Counted from the stretch's first letter, positions 53,533 through 64,000 are shown. The stretch: 64,000 bases of DNA from Paramyrothecium sp. XJ0827 (GCA_020881915.1 JAJFPB010000008.1:2356001-2420000), one strand, 5' to 3'. Program-made: numbers and translations. Notes: generated by a model from the letters alone, not told the origin.

Positions 53533-55129
53533 ATGGCTACCATGCAGGCGTTAAACTACATCGGCCCTTTCAAGGTCCAGGTGGAAGAAGTTGAAAAGCC
53601 TAAGCTAGAGCATCCAGATGACATCATTGTCAAAGTCACAACAGTACGTCTCCCCATCCATCAGTCTCACGGTCTGGTAAACCACTAACTTGGGTTCAGG
53701 CGGCTATCTGCGGATCAGATCTGCAGTGAGTCTTCATACGACAGGTGATGAATAGATGGGGGTGGGGGTCGTACGTCAAGCTGATTGAGCCATAGCATGT
53801 ATGAAGGTCGCACCGCTGCGGAGCCCGGCATAACATTTGGTAAGACCTTCGGTGCCACAATGACCATGCTTATTTACGTTTGCTAGGACATGAGAACATG
53901 GGAATCATCGAGGAGACTGGCTCCGGCGTAACGCTGCTTAAAAAGGGCGACCGCGTCGTGATGCCTTTTAATGTGGCCGACGGTCGGTGCCGCAATTGCG
54001 AAGAGGGCAGAACCGCGTTCTGTACCGGTGTCAACCCAGGCTTTGCCGGCGGAGCCTATGGTGAGACTGTTACTTTCTTTTTGATGTCCTGGACTAACAA
54101 ATCAGGCTACGTCGCCATGGGCCCATACCGTGGTGGACAGGCTCAATACATTCGAGTTCCGTACGCCGACTTCAACGCACTCAAGCTACCGCCAGGAAAG
54201 GAGCATGAGTCCGACTTCATTTTATTGGCAGGTATGTGAGAGCATGTTGGCGTTGAGTAGCAAAAGACTGATAAATTTTCCCTTTTAGATATCTTTCCTA
54301 CTGGTAAGTCACTAATATAACCATGCCGTCTGCCTGTAACAATTGTTCTGATCAAAGACCACAGGCTGGCATGGCGTGGAGCTATCTGGTTTCAGACCGG
54401 GAGAAAGCGTGGCGGTGTTCGGTGCAGGCCCGGTAGGCTTGATGGCTGCTTACTCGGCAGTCCTGCGAGGAGCATCGAATGTTTATGTCGTGGATCGTGT
54501 GCCCGAGCGACTACAAGCAGCCGAAAAGATTGGCTGCATTCCCATTGACTTCACCAAGAGTGACGCTGTTGAACAGATCATCAAGCACAATGGCGACATG
54601 GTAGACCGCTCGGTTGATGCGGTCGGCTACCAGGCCGTGGACGCTGGCGGTTCTTCCGAAAAGCCCAACATTGTTCTTGAAAATATGATTCGCGTTACGC
54701 GGGCATGTGGCGGGCTTGGCATCCCAGGATTATACGTGCCGAGGTACGTTTCCGACCTCTTCCCAAAGACCGGTTTGATACGGCGCTAAACACGAACCAC
54801 AGTGATCCTGGCGCTCCTGATGACGCGTCTGCCAAGGGAATGATCTCCCTGAGTTTTGGAAAGCTCTTCGAGAAGGTGAAGAGTATGGTTGTGCCCCATT
54901 ACGAATGACTCTAACATGATCGCAGGGCTTATCACTCGGAACCGGGCAATGCAATGTAAAGGCATACAATCGTTACTTGCGGGACTTGATCATCGCTGGG
55001 AAGGCAAAGCCAAGCTTCGTCGTCAGTCATGAGATTGGACTCGATGCGGCTGCGGACGCCTACGAGAAGTTTGACAAGCGGATCGATGGCTATACGAAAG
55101 TGATCATCCATCCAAATGGCGGATTCTGA
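53533..55129 (+). CDS. Zinc-dependent alcohol dehydrogenase, glutathione-independent formaldehyde dehydrogenase-like, 383 aa
   Basis: Nine exons: 53533-53643, 53701-53726, 53796-53839, 53887-54060, 54106-54231, 54289-54303, 54365-54743, 54803-54875, 54926-55129; all GT-AG and in phase, 383 aa. Exons of 26, 44 and 15 bases carry the catalytic-zinc and linker residues. AICGSDLHMYEGRT (Cys41) and FGHENMG (His62, Glu63) form the catalytic zinc site; VAVFGAGPVGLMAAYSA is the NAD(H)-binding motif; FPTGWHG and GLGIPGLYVPSDPG are typical of the FdhA-type subgroup. In the structural zinc lobe the sequence is VADGRCRNCEEGRTAFC, with Asp where the first Cys of four is usual. The enzyme oxidises formaldehyde or other small alcohols/aldehydes in the cytosol with bound NAD; substrate not fixed. 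Confidence 0.92.
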
Positions 55130-55296
55130 GGTAAACCAAAGTTTGTGTATTAGTCTTACAATGAGCCTTGGTTTAGCTTCAATATGCAAGACAAGACGCC
55201 TCCTCCACCATCTGCCGCTCCCTGACGCCGCATCACTTCGCTGTACATTTTGGAGGGCCAGCGTATTACGCATATCCTAAAAGCACAGTACTTGAG

Positions 55297-57362
55297 CTAC
55301 ACAAGCCTCAGGACTTCAAGTTCTCGTCCGTCCTGTGGCCAATAGTCGCCGTATATAAATTCCGGAAAATACGCTGGCGAAATGTAACGAAACTTGTTCC
55401 CTACCGGTCTCAGTAGAACAGGCGAGTTGGATCCAGCCAAAAGCCAGAGCTGATCACCGTTTTGACAGGTACGGTATGCTCTCCCAAAACAGCCTCTGTC
55501 AGTTGTGACGAATGCCCAGCTAGCTGTGCGGTTCATGGCACGTTGAACGTGTCTCGCTTTTTTACCGACATCGTCAGTGCTTCGAGTCAAGTAGTTGATG
55601 ATTAAAGTAACTTCATCGATCCTTTCAATGGGCGAGCTCGACTGGCGTATAGTTTCCGCAAGTTGCTCTTGGCAATTTGGGAACATCATGACGCTATACC
55701 ATTCGGGAGGTGCACCAGATCTCCAATGAGACGGAACTGTTGATCGAATTGCTTCATTGGAGTCTTGCAGTGTGGAGCAAAAGTTACACCAATCTCGACA
55801 TGTCTGGATAAATTCGTGAAACTTTTCTAGTTTCCATATAGGCGCGTCTTGCTCTGATGGGCATGCAAGTGTCGTATCTATGGCGCCGACCCTCTTGCCT
55901 TGGACGCGTAACCTTCCCGGTAATTTATCGTGAGAGGCAAACGCGCTTGAGAATATACTAGCCCCAGGCATTCTCCGACCCGAAAAGATTGATATGGAGC
56001 CCGAAGTATCCGGTTGATCGTCAGAACGTGGCTCTGGAGTTGAGTAATCAACAACCCAAGATGGTCTGCCCAAATATTCGGGAGGTGGCAGCTGAGACGT
56101 GATTGCGTTCAAGCTTTGGAGGCTAGAGACGCAAGATCGAGTGGCATCTTCAAACACCATTTCGATTGGCGTGGAATAGCTGGGATCTGCCAAGTCGTGG
56201 TTAAGGACTCGAAGAATAGACCACATGCCATAGATTTTGTCATGTGGAAGACTTGATTGGAGATTTCGAATTCCTTCCCGAAAAACCACCGATCTATCAG
56301 CTTCAAAGGAGCTTGGAAGGCGCTCGTAGAATCTTGGTCCTCCCATCACCAAGCGCCGCAGTTCCTGGCGATAACGAACTCTTTTGGCTGCAGTTTGGAT
56401 ATCAATCTCAGAGGGAAGCTCCCTTGCAAGGTATTTGCTGATGTCATATTAACGAGCCCATTGAAAACTTTTGGAGCCACATATCAGCAGATGCTTTCGT
56501 GCAAAGGCAAACTCCTGGGAATAGAGGAACAGATGTCAGCTCATTGCACTCGCTTTCCAAGCCCATTCACTACCACGAGGGGCTCGATTTCCAGTGGTAA
56601 TGCTAAGGTATAGGCGAATGATCGCAGAATATAATCCCAGGTGCACCGGACCCTGGGTAGCCGACTAATCTCATTGACTTACTTGAACAGTCCAAACTCG
56701 GTTGAACCAATCGTTCTCAGATAGTTGTTTGAAGCGGTGATGTCCCTCTTCATGATCCAGAAATAATCTGGCTGCTCGGCATTCAGTTACTACAAATTCT
56801 TCGTCAATCAATTAATCATACCTGCAATGCGCTCCAAAGAGGTCCCTAGATGGTGATAGATTGTAAAGTTTGGAACATGGAGATAATGCTTGGATGTCCA
56901 TCGCGAAAGCGCAGACGCTGCCAGAAAGGCGTGGACCCTCCAGGGAAGGCCTCGACTGTCGGATCCCAGCCAAATAAGCACAGTCGAAGCGTTCTCATAT
57001 ATAACTCCCATCTGCTTGACTTGATGGTTGCGTTCATTTAATGAGTTGGCGTCAGTGCCCTGGTCGATGCAGATGGCGTTGATCCACAGGGAGCGAACGC
57101 GATATATTCGGCGCAGTTGCACCATTGCTTTGTGACAATTTGGTGTCACCAGCAGCTCAAAGCCATTGCACGTTATCGATCGGCTGCCCATCGCGTCTCC
57201 CCACACGTACGACAGGGCCTCGTATTTGGAGCGTGCCTCTTGGAGCCGCGCCTGTCGAATTCGGCATTTTATTGGCGCATCCCGACTCGAAGCCGGAAGG
57301 AGATCCAAAAGACGAATTGTATCCTCGCTCTTGAGAGGCGAATGTCTGTATGGCTTCACCAT
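55297..57362 (-). pseudogene. HET-domain gene interrupted by one in-frame stop
   Basis: Exons 57362-56822, 56771-56683 and 56514-55297 join with 50- and 168-base introns. The HET domain is clear: SKYEALSYVWGDAMG, VRSLWINAICIDQG, QVKQMGVIYENASTVLIWLG, NDWFNRVWTVQ and, in exon 3, EFAFARKHLLICG. Eighteen codons further exon 3 has a TAA (56449-56451) in an otherwise open frame, followed by about 385 codons with a normal HET C-terminal part (PHDKIYGMWSIL, RPSWVVDYSTPE). No intron that removes the TAA keeps the frame. The gene is therefore either a null allele, a sequencing error or a read-through case. Its normal role would be non-self recognition and cell death at hyphal fusion. Confidence 0.78.
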
Positions 57363-58300
57363 CTCTCAAGGGGGATAGACATGAAGGTATTTGCCATGTG
57401 GGTAGTTGGGGAGCCGGCTCGCCATTTTGAGTACCAGGCTTCGAGGCTGAGGCTGAGGCTGAGGCTTAGCTGCAGGCTTCTAAATGACAAGTTTGTCACG
57501 ACACTGACATCACGTGTCCCTCGGTCCTGATCAACTTTGTCCAGTCAATGCTTGTTGAGCGTTGTATTACTATGTGCATCGCATCCAGCTTCCATTTGTA
57601 AGGTCACTGCGGCAGACCATTTTGGTGTCATGGGAGCGAGGAGCAGAGCCAGGAGCCGGAAATATTTTCCAGCTTGACACCCTTAATCTCACAAGCGGTG
57701 AAGGAAAATACGCGCATTGAGACTCATCTGTCTTGTTTCCAAGCCATAATCCGGGAGAATCCCGAATTGGAAGGACTAAGTTATGAAGTTCAATGCCTAA
57801 TTTAGTTTACCAAACATCAAAGATTTCATATTTTTGCCCCGCTAATAAACCAGAAAATCTTAATTAAAATCACTAGCTGATGTACGGTATGTTCGTGGTC
57901 AAATACCCGGTGTCACGGTCCTGGTATTTCACTGACCGGTTCGTGTCGGCTAGCAGAGCCCGGGGCAGTGGAAGGAACGCCAAGTTCTCCGATTGCATGG
58001 GTTTACTGGAGTGCCACACGAGCTCTAGCACCCAGAGAAGCAGGGTCCCTTGCTAGGTGCTCCAGCCCACTGGTCTAGTTTCTCAGTGGAACAAGGGCTT
58101 GTCAAGTTGCCACGTACCATGTGAAGCTGACTGAGAGATGCAGTATAAGAGCTGTGGGAGATGCTCTTCCTTAGTTGTTCTGAAGGACCTTCTCATCAGT
58201 TCAGCCATCCGGTTCAGTGCAAGAGTAAATAGACTACGCAAAGAGTTTGGCAGTGTCACTTCCATCCTTGCAACACGCCCCCTCTGCAGCCTACCCTACA
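57363..58300. other. Intergenic, with a GAGGCT hexanucleotide repeat
   Basis: About 940 bases between divergent genes. Apart from the short tandem repeat listed next, no gene or element is recognised. Confidence 0.5.
57444..57467. repeat. Short tandem repeat (GAGGCT), about four units
   Basis: Four consecutive GAGGCT units lie about 80 bases upstream of the damaged HET gene start. It is a simple microsatellite with no assigned role. Confidence 0.7.
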
Positions 58301-59164
58301 ATGACTTACAAGGCTTACACCTTCGGCCATGACAAGGCCGTTCTCTCAAGCCACAAGTCTCGCACGGTCAACAACTCAGCCAAATTTCTGATCCCTTTTC
58401 TCAAACCGTCCCACCACGTTCTGGACATCGGATGCGGCCCGGGAACCATCACCGCTGGCTTCGCAGAAATATGCCACGAGGGGCGTGTTGTCGGCGTCGA
58501 TCAAGCGCAGAGCGTCATTGAGGATGCCTCTCAGACGCACCCCTCTTCGCAATGGCCAAACCTGACGTTTCAAATGGGTAATGTGATAGGCGAAGAGGGG
58601 CTTCCGTTTCCAGACGACAGCTTCGATATCATCTTCACCTCACAGGCCATCATCCACATTCCTGATTCGATAAAAGCCATCAAAGAGGCCCACCGCCTCC
58701 TAAAACCTGGGGGCATTCTCGCCATGCGTGAGGCCGACACAGTCAACTGGTACCCGCCCCTCCCAGGCCTGGAGCTGTACCAGAGAGCCATGGACGCCAT
58801 GGTCAAGAAGACCGGAGCGCCTGGCTTGGACCGCTGCAGGGCGCTGCATGCCTGGGCCCGCCAGGCCGGCTTCGACCGGGAGAAGATGAAGCTCGGTGGC
58901 GACGTGATGATATACGCCACCCCGGAGCAGAGGAAATGGTGGGCGGACGGGTACGCGGGCAGGTTGGCTCCCGAGGCGCAGACCGGTCAGACGATGCGTG
59001 GCTTGACGCTCCCGTGGCCCGTGCTCGAGGGAGAAGAAACTGAAACCACCAAGGTCGTGGGCGAGGAGGGCATCGAGCTCATGAGACAGGACCTGGCACG
59101 CTGGGCTGACGATATAGATGGGTGGTTCGGGTGCAAGCATGTGGAGGTGCTGTGTTGGAAATAA
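58301..59164 (+). CDS. Class I SAM-dependent methyltransferase (UbiE-like), 287 aa
   Basis: Single-exon gene of 287 aa starting MTYKAYTFGHDKAV; an ATG-less or earlier in-frame start at 58247 would add only a poorly conserved leader. SAM motif I is HHVLDIGCGPGTITAGFAE (about residues 38-56), VVGVDQAQSVIEDA supplies the acidic residue of motif II, DDSFDIIFTSQAIIHI is motif IV/post-I, and RLLKPGGILAMREAD is motif VI. This is the pattern of UbiE/COQ5-like and fungal small-molecule methyltransferases. It transfers a methyl group to an unknown small acceptor in the cytosol. It is convergent with a terpene synthase 335 bases away, so it could tailor a terpene product, but many stand-alone copies exist in fungi. 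Confidence 0.87.
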   Translation: MTYKAYTFGHDKAVLSSHKSRTVNNSAKFLIPFLKPSHHVLDIGCGPGTITAGFAEICHEGRVVGVDQAQSVIEDASQTHPSSQWPNLTFQMGNVIGEEGLPFPDDSFDIIFTSQAIIHIPDSIKAIKEAHRLLKPGGILAMREADTVNWYPPLPGLELYQRAMDAMVKKTGAPGLDRCRALHAWARQAGFDREKMKLGGDVMIYATPEQRKWWADGYAGRLAPEAQTGQTMRGLTLPWPVLEGEETETTKVVGEEGIELMRQDLARWADDIDGWFGCKHVEVLCWK

Positions 59165-59498
59165 ATTGTCCTTACCGGGACGGTCACGAACTTGTATGTC
59201 GAGAATGTCTTTGAGGACGGCAATTACATAGAATACAAATTTTCGCGAGAATCAGATCAGCGGTAAAAACCCGCAACTGCCCACTCTTGGTGTGTTGACA
59301 CGTCGAAGAGCCTACCAGGACCTGCTACAGGACCGTGAGTGAGTGGGATCCAGGCCCAGCTAGGCCGTCCCTTGTCAAAGGTATACGAAGAATGAGAAAA
59401 TGGAAAGAAACCCAATGGTCTATTAACCTGCGAGTGATCTGTTTAGCCTATCTAATCTATTGTAGATGCCCACGTGCACCAAAGTGCTTTTGATAACC
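59165..59498. other. Intergenic, no gene seen
   Basis: About 335 bases between the convergent methyltransferase and terpene synthase genes; 3' flanks only. Confidence 0.5.
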
Positions 59499-60563
59499 CT
59501 ATGAAGCAACACCATTCGAGCGTTTGCAGTTCAGAAACAACTCCTTCATGCGATAACGCGGGGACGAGGTGTGGAAATGCGTAATGCCCTTGGCATATGC
59601 GTCAAAGTTTGCGCGGTATTCCGGCGCATCTTCGAGTCCAAGCATGACACGCTCATATATCCGGATGCCCTCGTCAGCCATGTTTTGTAGTGCGGTCAAC
59701 ATGTCCACCCTCTCCGTCTGCGCCCTCATGGCAACGTAGTTTTCCTTCTCTCCCGCGGCCAGCTCCTTGTAGAAGGATATTACGTCGTTGACAATGTTGG
59801 TAAAGGTGATGATGTCCGGTATGCTCTGGACGTACTTCTCCACGCCCCCGGTGGGCAGCGCCGTGTCTGAGGGTTGCGCCAGCGCCAGGAGCGCGTACAT
59901 GGGCGACAAGCCCGTCTTGAAGCGCATCCAGTTGGGGAAGTTATCCGCCTGCGGGTGCAGGTCGACGTCCTTGGTCAGCAGCTCGATGCCGATGCCGTTG
60001 ATGAAGTCGTAACACGCTACGACAATCATGTTGGCGATGAGTGGGTCAAAGTGCCTCCACAAACGTGGTATCAGCTCGCGCGAGAACCAGTTCAGCATCG
60101 GGTCGCCGCACGACTGGCCCGTGGCCAGGTTGTACTGTAGTCGACGGATCAGGTCGGGCGCCTCCTCGAGTATGTCTTCGGCGTGGAAGAAGAATATGGT
60201 GAGCTGAGCCACAATGACCTGATACTCGAACGGTTGGGACCACACAAAGTCAGCTGCAACGTAACATGCCAGCATGATCTGATTTTTGGAGTTGAGCAGG
60301 TCCAAGTGGTCCCGGAGGCTCGTGGCCTTGAGCTCCGATACCACGGCCGCATGGAGCCGGTCAATGGGCGTCAATGTGAGGGCCTTGGTGTCTATGGCAC
60401 GGCCGCCGGTAACGCCGCTGACAAAGTGAGACAGAGTGTCCCGGATGGCCTGAGCGGCTGCCTGCTCCTCGCATCAGCGCCCTGTCACATGATTCTGGGC
60501 ACATGTGCTGTTGGTTGGGGACGAGATGCAACGTACCTCGGATGGTTCAGAGACTGCTGGCAT
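59499..60563 (-). CDS. TRI5-family (trichodiene synthase-like) class I terpene synthase, 329 aa
   Basis: Two exons: a 27-base first exon (60563-60537, MPAVSEPSE) and 60461-59499, separated by a 75-base intron, giving 329 aa. The all-alpha class I fold shows the NSE/DTE metal motif as N234-D-x2-S238-x3-E242 (NDVISFYKE) and the RY pair near residues 311-312 (PRYRMKEL), spaced as in the trichodiene synthase family. The aspartate-rich site is FFHAEDILEE, residues 100-109: Glu-Asp-x2-Glu where DDxx(D/E) is standard. It should cyclise farnesyl diphosphate (less likely geranylgeranyl) in the cytosol with Mg2+. It lies beside a methyltransferase and an APH-fold gene. Product unknown; no trichothecene cluster genes are present. 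Confidence 0.85.
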
Positions 60564-61555
60564 GTTGGTTGCAAGCGCGGGTTTGCGGCGATGTTGGCTC
60601 GATGGCGTGTTTGGCGAGGGCTAACGTCCCGGGGACCTGGGTCGAGAAGAGCATCAAGCTTTGTATTTCACACACATTTACGCATTGCTGCCCTGAACCA
60701 GTGTAAGATCTACTATCCTCCTTGCTCGAGCTTACTGACATCCCGGCAACGATGCGCTTAGTCCTGGCCAAGTGGGCATCGCCACCCGAAGAAATGCAGA
60801 ACGCAGGCCTCGATGTGGTTAGTTTCCCAGCCATGAAACATGAGAAAGCACGGTACAGATACGAGGACCATGTCCGAAGTTGCGGTCAGGGGCTTTGCAT
60901 CTCATCTCTTTTTTCAATTGCCGTAGCCAAGGGACGTCACGATGACACAAATCGGCAAAAATCCGTGTCCAAATGTCGCTCACCGTTTGTTGACCGGTCC
61001 ATATTGCACAAATGACCAAGATGTTTCAGCTAGAGCTAGAAACTAGGTGTTGAGTGTTAAGCTTAAACGTTCCAAGACGTGCACACTGCTACGCTGGCTG
61101 TGCAGATGCTGTGGGAGATGCCGGGGTTGACGTTACATTGAGAACTTTTTTGCATTCGGATATCCCACTTGAGCGGACACAATTTTTAGGGGCCATTTTA
61201 CCGACCGGTTGCTTCTTCTTCAGGAATCATTACGCTCAATTCTGCCTCCTTGTCACGCGAGCAAGGGAGCAAGAGGGGATTCTTCACTCGTCCTGCGGCA
61301 CAGGCATTGACAAGGACCCTTGGAACTGCCGCAGTGTAAGACGCAGGGTTAATTTTAGCCGTACCAATAACGGGGAAACGCCCAGCCGTCAGGGAAATCA
61401 GTTCAACGCAAGTGTCGGATCATTGCTCAAGTTTGACTATCTGCCCTGTCTATCGTATGCAGCCAGGCGTTTACCGAGCCCTTTTGCAACCGCGCCGATC
61501 TCCCAGGAGAAGGTGCTCCTTCGCGCGCTTGTGCGGGCGCTTTCTTCTGGATTAA
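60564..61555. other. Intergenic, no gene seen
   Basis: About 990 bases upstream of the terpene synthase, with short frames on both strands (for example 61054-61599 plus) that lack motifs and run antisense into the kinase-like gene. It contains the terpene synthase promoter; no recognisable regulator site was found. Confidence 0.5.
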
Positions 61556-62691
61556 TTAAGCGGAGGCCGGCTTCGGCTGCCCAAGGATCGTGTCGATGAC
61601 TTTGTGATCATCGTACGTGGCCACGGTGCGCGCGCACAGCTCGTCGACGCGCTCCTTGGTCTGCAGCTCGTGCGGGCAGATGAGCCAGACCACGTTGGTC
61701 ATGAAGGATCGCTTGTACTCAATCATGACCTCCGGGTCGTTGTGCCTGTCGAACTTGGGCCCGCCCAGGCGGTGCAGCGTCTCGAGGTAGTGGTCCAGGA
61801 TCTCCATCTCGTGGGCGCGGCGGTTCTCAATCGTGAGCAGGGCCGTCATGAAATAGACGATGTCGTGGAAGCACGATCCGAAGTGGAACGCCGACCAGTC
61901 CAGGAAGCCGATGCGGCCCTCCTCGGTGAAGTAGACGTTGCCAATGTGCGTGTCACCGTGGAGGAGGGTGCGAAACCTGGGGTTACGCTCGGCGTAGTAC
62001 CGGTCAAGCGCCTCCAGGCACCGCTTCCCGTCCATCAGGTAATCGGGTAGTTTCGGCCGGCCCTCGGTTCGGACAACCGTGTCCCAAGGCGTGCACATGA
62101 ATCTCATGGCAGGGTCGTAGTTGTTCCAGATCCCTGAGCATGCCGTGTTAGCGGTGAAAAAAATCCGAACGCGACCGACGCGGGCTGCTTACAGGGATGG
62201 TCCTCCTGGCTCTGACCCCAGTACTGGGCATGAAGACCAGCGAGGGTTTCCACTCCGCTCATGACCTTTTCCACGGGATACTCAGCAACCTCAGGGGGGA
62301 AGCTGCACCCATGCTTGGTCAAATCATCCATGATAACGATGCCCTGGGTCTCGTTCTTGGCGGACCACCAGCCGTTGGGGAAGATGACATTCTTCACGTT
62401 GGGCGCCACCCTGGTGAAGAAGTCGGCTTCCCGCTGCGCCAGGCTGACGGTCCACGGCTGCGCGGCGATCGTCTTGGGGTCGAAGACGCCCTTGACGCAG
62501 ACGTGCGTGGGTCGGTTGTCGCCGCTGCTCTCATCCTCGTAGTTGATGGTGTAAAAGAGCTTGCTGGCCGTGCCCCAGATGTTGCGCGTGTTCTCGACCG
62601 ACTTGACCTTGTGGCCGAGCTTGGCGCCGAACCACTCGGCAGTCAGATCAGCGGGGAGCACTGGGAGTTGTTCTTCCGAGGGCGCAGCCAT
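61556..62691 (-). CDS. Aminoglycoside-phosphotransferase-fold (APH/CHK-kinase-like) protein, 358 aa
   Basis: Two exons, 62691-62193 and 62133-61556, with a 59-base intron, giving 358 aa. The N-lobe includes a nucleotide-binding strand with HVCVKGVF; QGIVIMDDL is the hinge; the catalytic loop is LLHGDTHIGNVYF, an HGDxxxxN Brenner motif, followed by the metal Asp in GFLDWSAFHFGS. These features define the APH family and related ecdysteroid-kinase-like and choline-kinase-like enzymes. Fungal members phosphorylate small hydroxyl compounds or are of unknown role; antibiotic resistance is not implied. It runs in the same direction as the terpene synthase 1 kb away. Confidence 0.87.
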
Positions 62692-63493
62692 CTTGTCTGT
62701 CTGTTCTGGTCTCTGATCTTTTGATATTCGGTGGTAGCTTAGGAGGGCAAAGTATGTGAATAAAGTGGTGGCGACGACACTTTGTGGGCTGCAAGCTGCC
62801 TAACTGTTATACAAAATCTCGTTGGCCTCCCCTGGCCCATTTGTCCCCAGGTATGCAATCCATGAGTCTCCATTTACCGTTATCCCTCCCGCTAAGATCG
62901 CCACATAAGGCTACCCTTTGGAGCCGGCCGGGGCCTCGGGGGACACGACCAGGCTCCCTGCCAGTGGTACAGGGCCCAAAGGGTCCACCATGACAGCGGA
63001 ACGGTTCTTGGCTGTTGGTTGGCCCCTGGCAGTGGGCCCGAACGGGTAGCAAATCTGCTGATCACCAGAGCTCGCGGTCTCTGGCCGCCAACAGGATGCC
63101 GTTCCGGACCCTGGAATATGGGTCAACACCGTACACTATTTCCCCCTCAGTTGAAACCCTTGCTTAGCATCCTGTCTTGACAGCAGCCATCGCTTACCTC
63201 CTAGTAGTTGACAGTTTTCGAGCCGGACACTTTCCATCTGTCACTCATGCCGTGCCGTTTCGAATCTGGCAAGGATGGAGACAAATATGCGTAAAAACAA
63301 CCCCGTCAACTCGACCCGGACTCGCCCCAACTCACGGCAATTGATTAACTCTAAAGAGCTCTCGCTTTTTCCTCCTTCTTAAGAGTAGCCCCGCCGAGAG
63401 ATTCAACATAGCGGCTGTCTTGCTCTGCAAGCTCCATCACCTTGTCTCTCCTTCTTTGGCGTTCAGGCAGCGCCAGCTGGAATAGCAGTAGCC
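62692..63493. other. Intergenic, no gene seen
   Basis: About 800 bases between the divergent APH-fold and rhodopsin-like genes; promoters only. Short motif-free frames occur on both strands. Confidence 0.5.
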
Positions 63494-64000
63494 ATGGCGA
63501 AAGATTTGACGACAACGGAATATGAACCCATCCAGCCCGAGGGCCTGGCGCTCGCGCTGATGTGGGTCACCATTGTCTTTACAGTTCTTTCAAGCGTCGT
63601 GGTACTACTACGATTCTATGTGCGCATCAAGCAACGTATGTTTGGTGTCGAGGATTGGCTGATGCTCTTCGGATGGGTAAGTGGCTGAATTCGACAATCT
63701 CGTTTAGAATGCACGGAGTTCCTAATCGTACTCGCAGCTCATCAACCTCGGCCACAACGCCGCCGTCATTATACTCTCGGTCAGCGGTATGGGCTCGCAC
63801 GACAATGTCATCACCGCCGGGATGCAGATCAAGATGGGGTTGTGGACCATGATTTGGCAGTTCTTGTACGTGCTGGACGGTGCCCTCATCAAGTCTAGTA
63901 TCATCTGGACTTTGCTGCGGCTCGCCAAGGGTTTGAACCCGGCGTACACGTACATCTTGTGGGCGCTGTTCGCCTTTAGCTGGATTGTCTGGCAGATCTC
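63494..64000 (+). CDS. Rhodopsin-like (PTH11-type) membrane protein, 5' part only
   Basis: Exon 1 is 63494-63676 and exon 2 starts at 63738 after a 61-base intron (GTAAGT...CGCAG); it is open to the window end. The N-terminus (MAKDLTTTEYEPIQPEGLAL) is followed by TM1 (LMWVTIVFTVLSSVVVLL), the basic RFYVRIKQR loop and TM2 with FGVEDWLMLFGW and LINLGHNAAVIIL, the family's D-W/D-D-W type helix. At least four hydrophobic helices are in the window, including LYVLDGALIKSSIIW and AYTYILWALFAFSWIVW. This is the fungal rhodopsin-domain family, as in the complete gene at 19-20 kb. Its C-terminal half is missing from the window. Confidence 0.8.

Noticed and set aside
59499..60563. Trichothecene biosynthesis cluster
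   Set aside because: The synthase belongs to the TRI5 family, but its aspartate-rich motif differs and no other trichothecene gene (P450s, acetyltransferases, regulator) is present.
61556..62691. Aminoglycoside antibiotic resistance gene
   Set aside because: Only the fold and HGDxxxxN motif are shared; fungal members of this family are generally not resistance enzymes.

Overview
This window is nuclear DNA of a filamentous ascomycete (Pezizomycotina, probably a Sordariomycete-like fungus; the class is an inference from gene content). Most genes carry introns of 44-100 bases with GTRNGT donors and YAG acceptors. Diagnostic families are HET-domain proteins, a Zn2Cys6 regulator, rhodopsin-like (PTH11-type) membrane proteins, a TRI5-family terpene synthase, a Fet3/Ftr1 pair and secreted plant-polysaccharide enzymes. 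No tRNA, rRNA, transposon or CRISPR array was seen.

Layout. 0-7.2 kb: the 3' end of an ornithine cyclodeaminase/mu-crystallin family gene, then a small oxidoreductase group: a GMC oxidoreductase (-), a short-chain dehydrogenase (+) sharing a divergent promoter with it, and a Zn2Cys6 regulator (+). 8-10.6 kb: a complete eight-exon dipeptidyl peptidase III. 11-23.4 kb is accessory in character: a decayed F-box-like gene, a 176-aa orphan, a frameshifted HET gene, a decayed gene with a STAND/ankyrin-type N-terminus, a rhodopsin-like membrane protein and an intact 801-aa HET protein. 24-31 kb: an NAD(P)-binding reductase, then the reductive iron-uptake pair, a Fet3-like ferroxidase (-) and an Ftr1 permease (+). 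These diverge from a 1.1-kb promoter holding three exact ATCWGATAA sites, the consensus of iron-repressive GATA factors.

31-46 kb leans towards plant-wall carbon: GH78 alpha-L-rhamnosidase, secreted M14 carboxypeptidase, an F-box/LRR-like protein, GH43 glycosidase, and a glucarate-dehydratase-type enolase-superfamily enzyme head-to-head with an anion:cation-symporter MFS permease. 46-57.4 kb: an AKR7-type aldo-keto reductase, a six-exon F-box protein of about 1147 aa, a gene-poor 1.6 kb, a nine-exon zinc alcohol/formaldehyde dehydrogenase, and a third HET gene interrupted by an in-frame stop. 58-64 kb: SAM methyltransferase, TRI5-family sesquiterpene synthase, an aminoglycoside-phosphotransferase-fold protein, and the start of a second rhodopsin-like protein cut by the window end.

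Working links: GMC + SDR + regulator may form one regulon; Fet3 + Ftr1 certainly work as one complex; the aldarate dehydratase and its permease probably form an uptake/catabolism pair; the terpene synthase and convergent methyltransferase are a candidate minimal terpene cluster. Exon structures were derived by hand from splice signals, reading frame and family motifs; no search was run.
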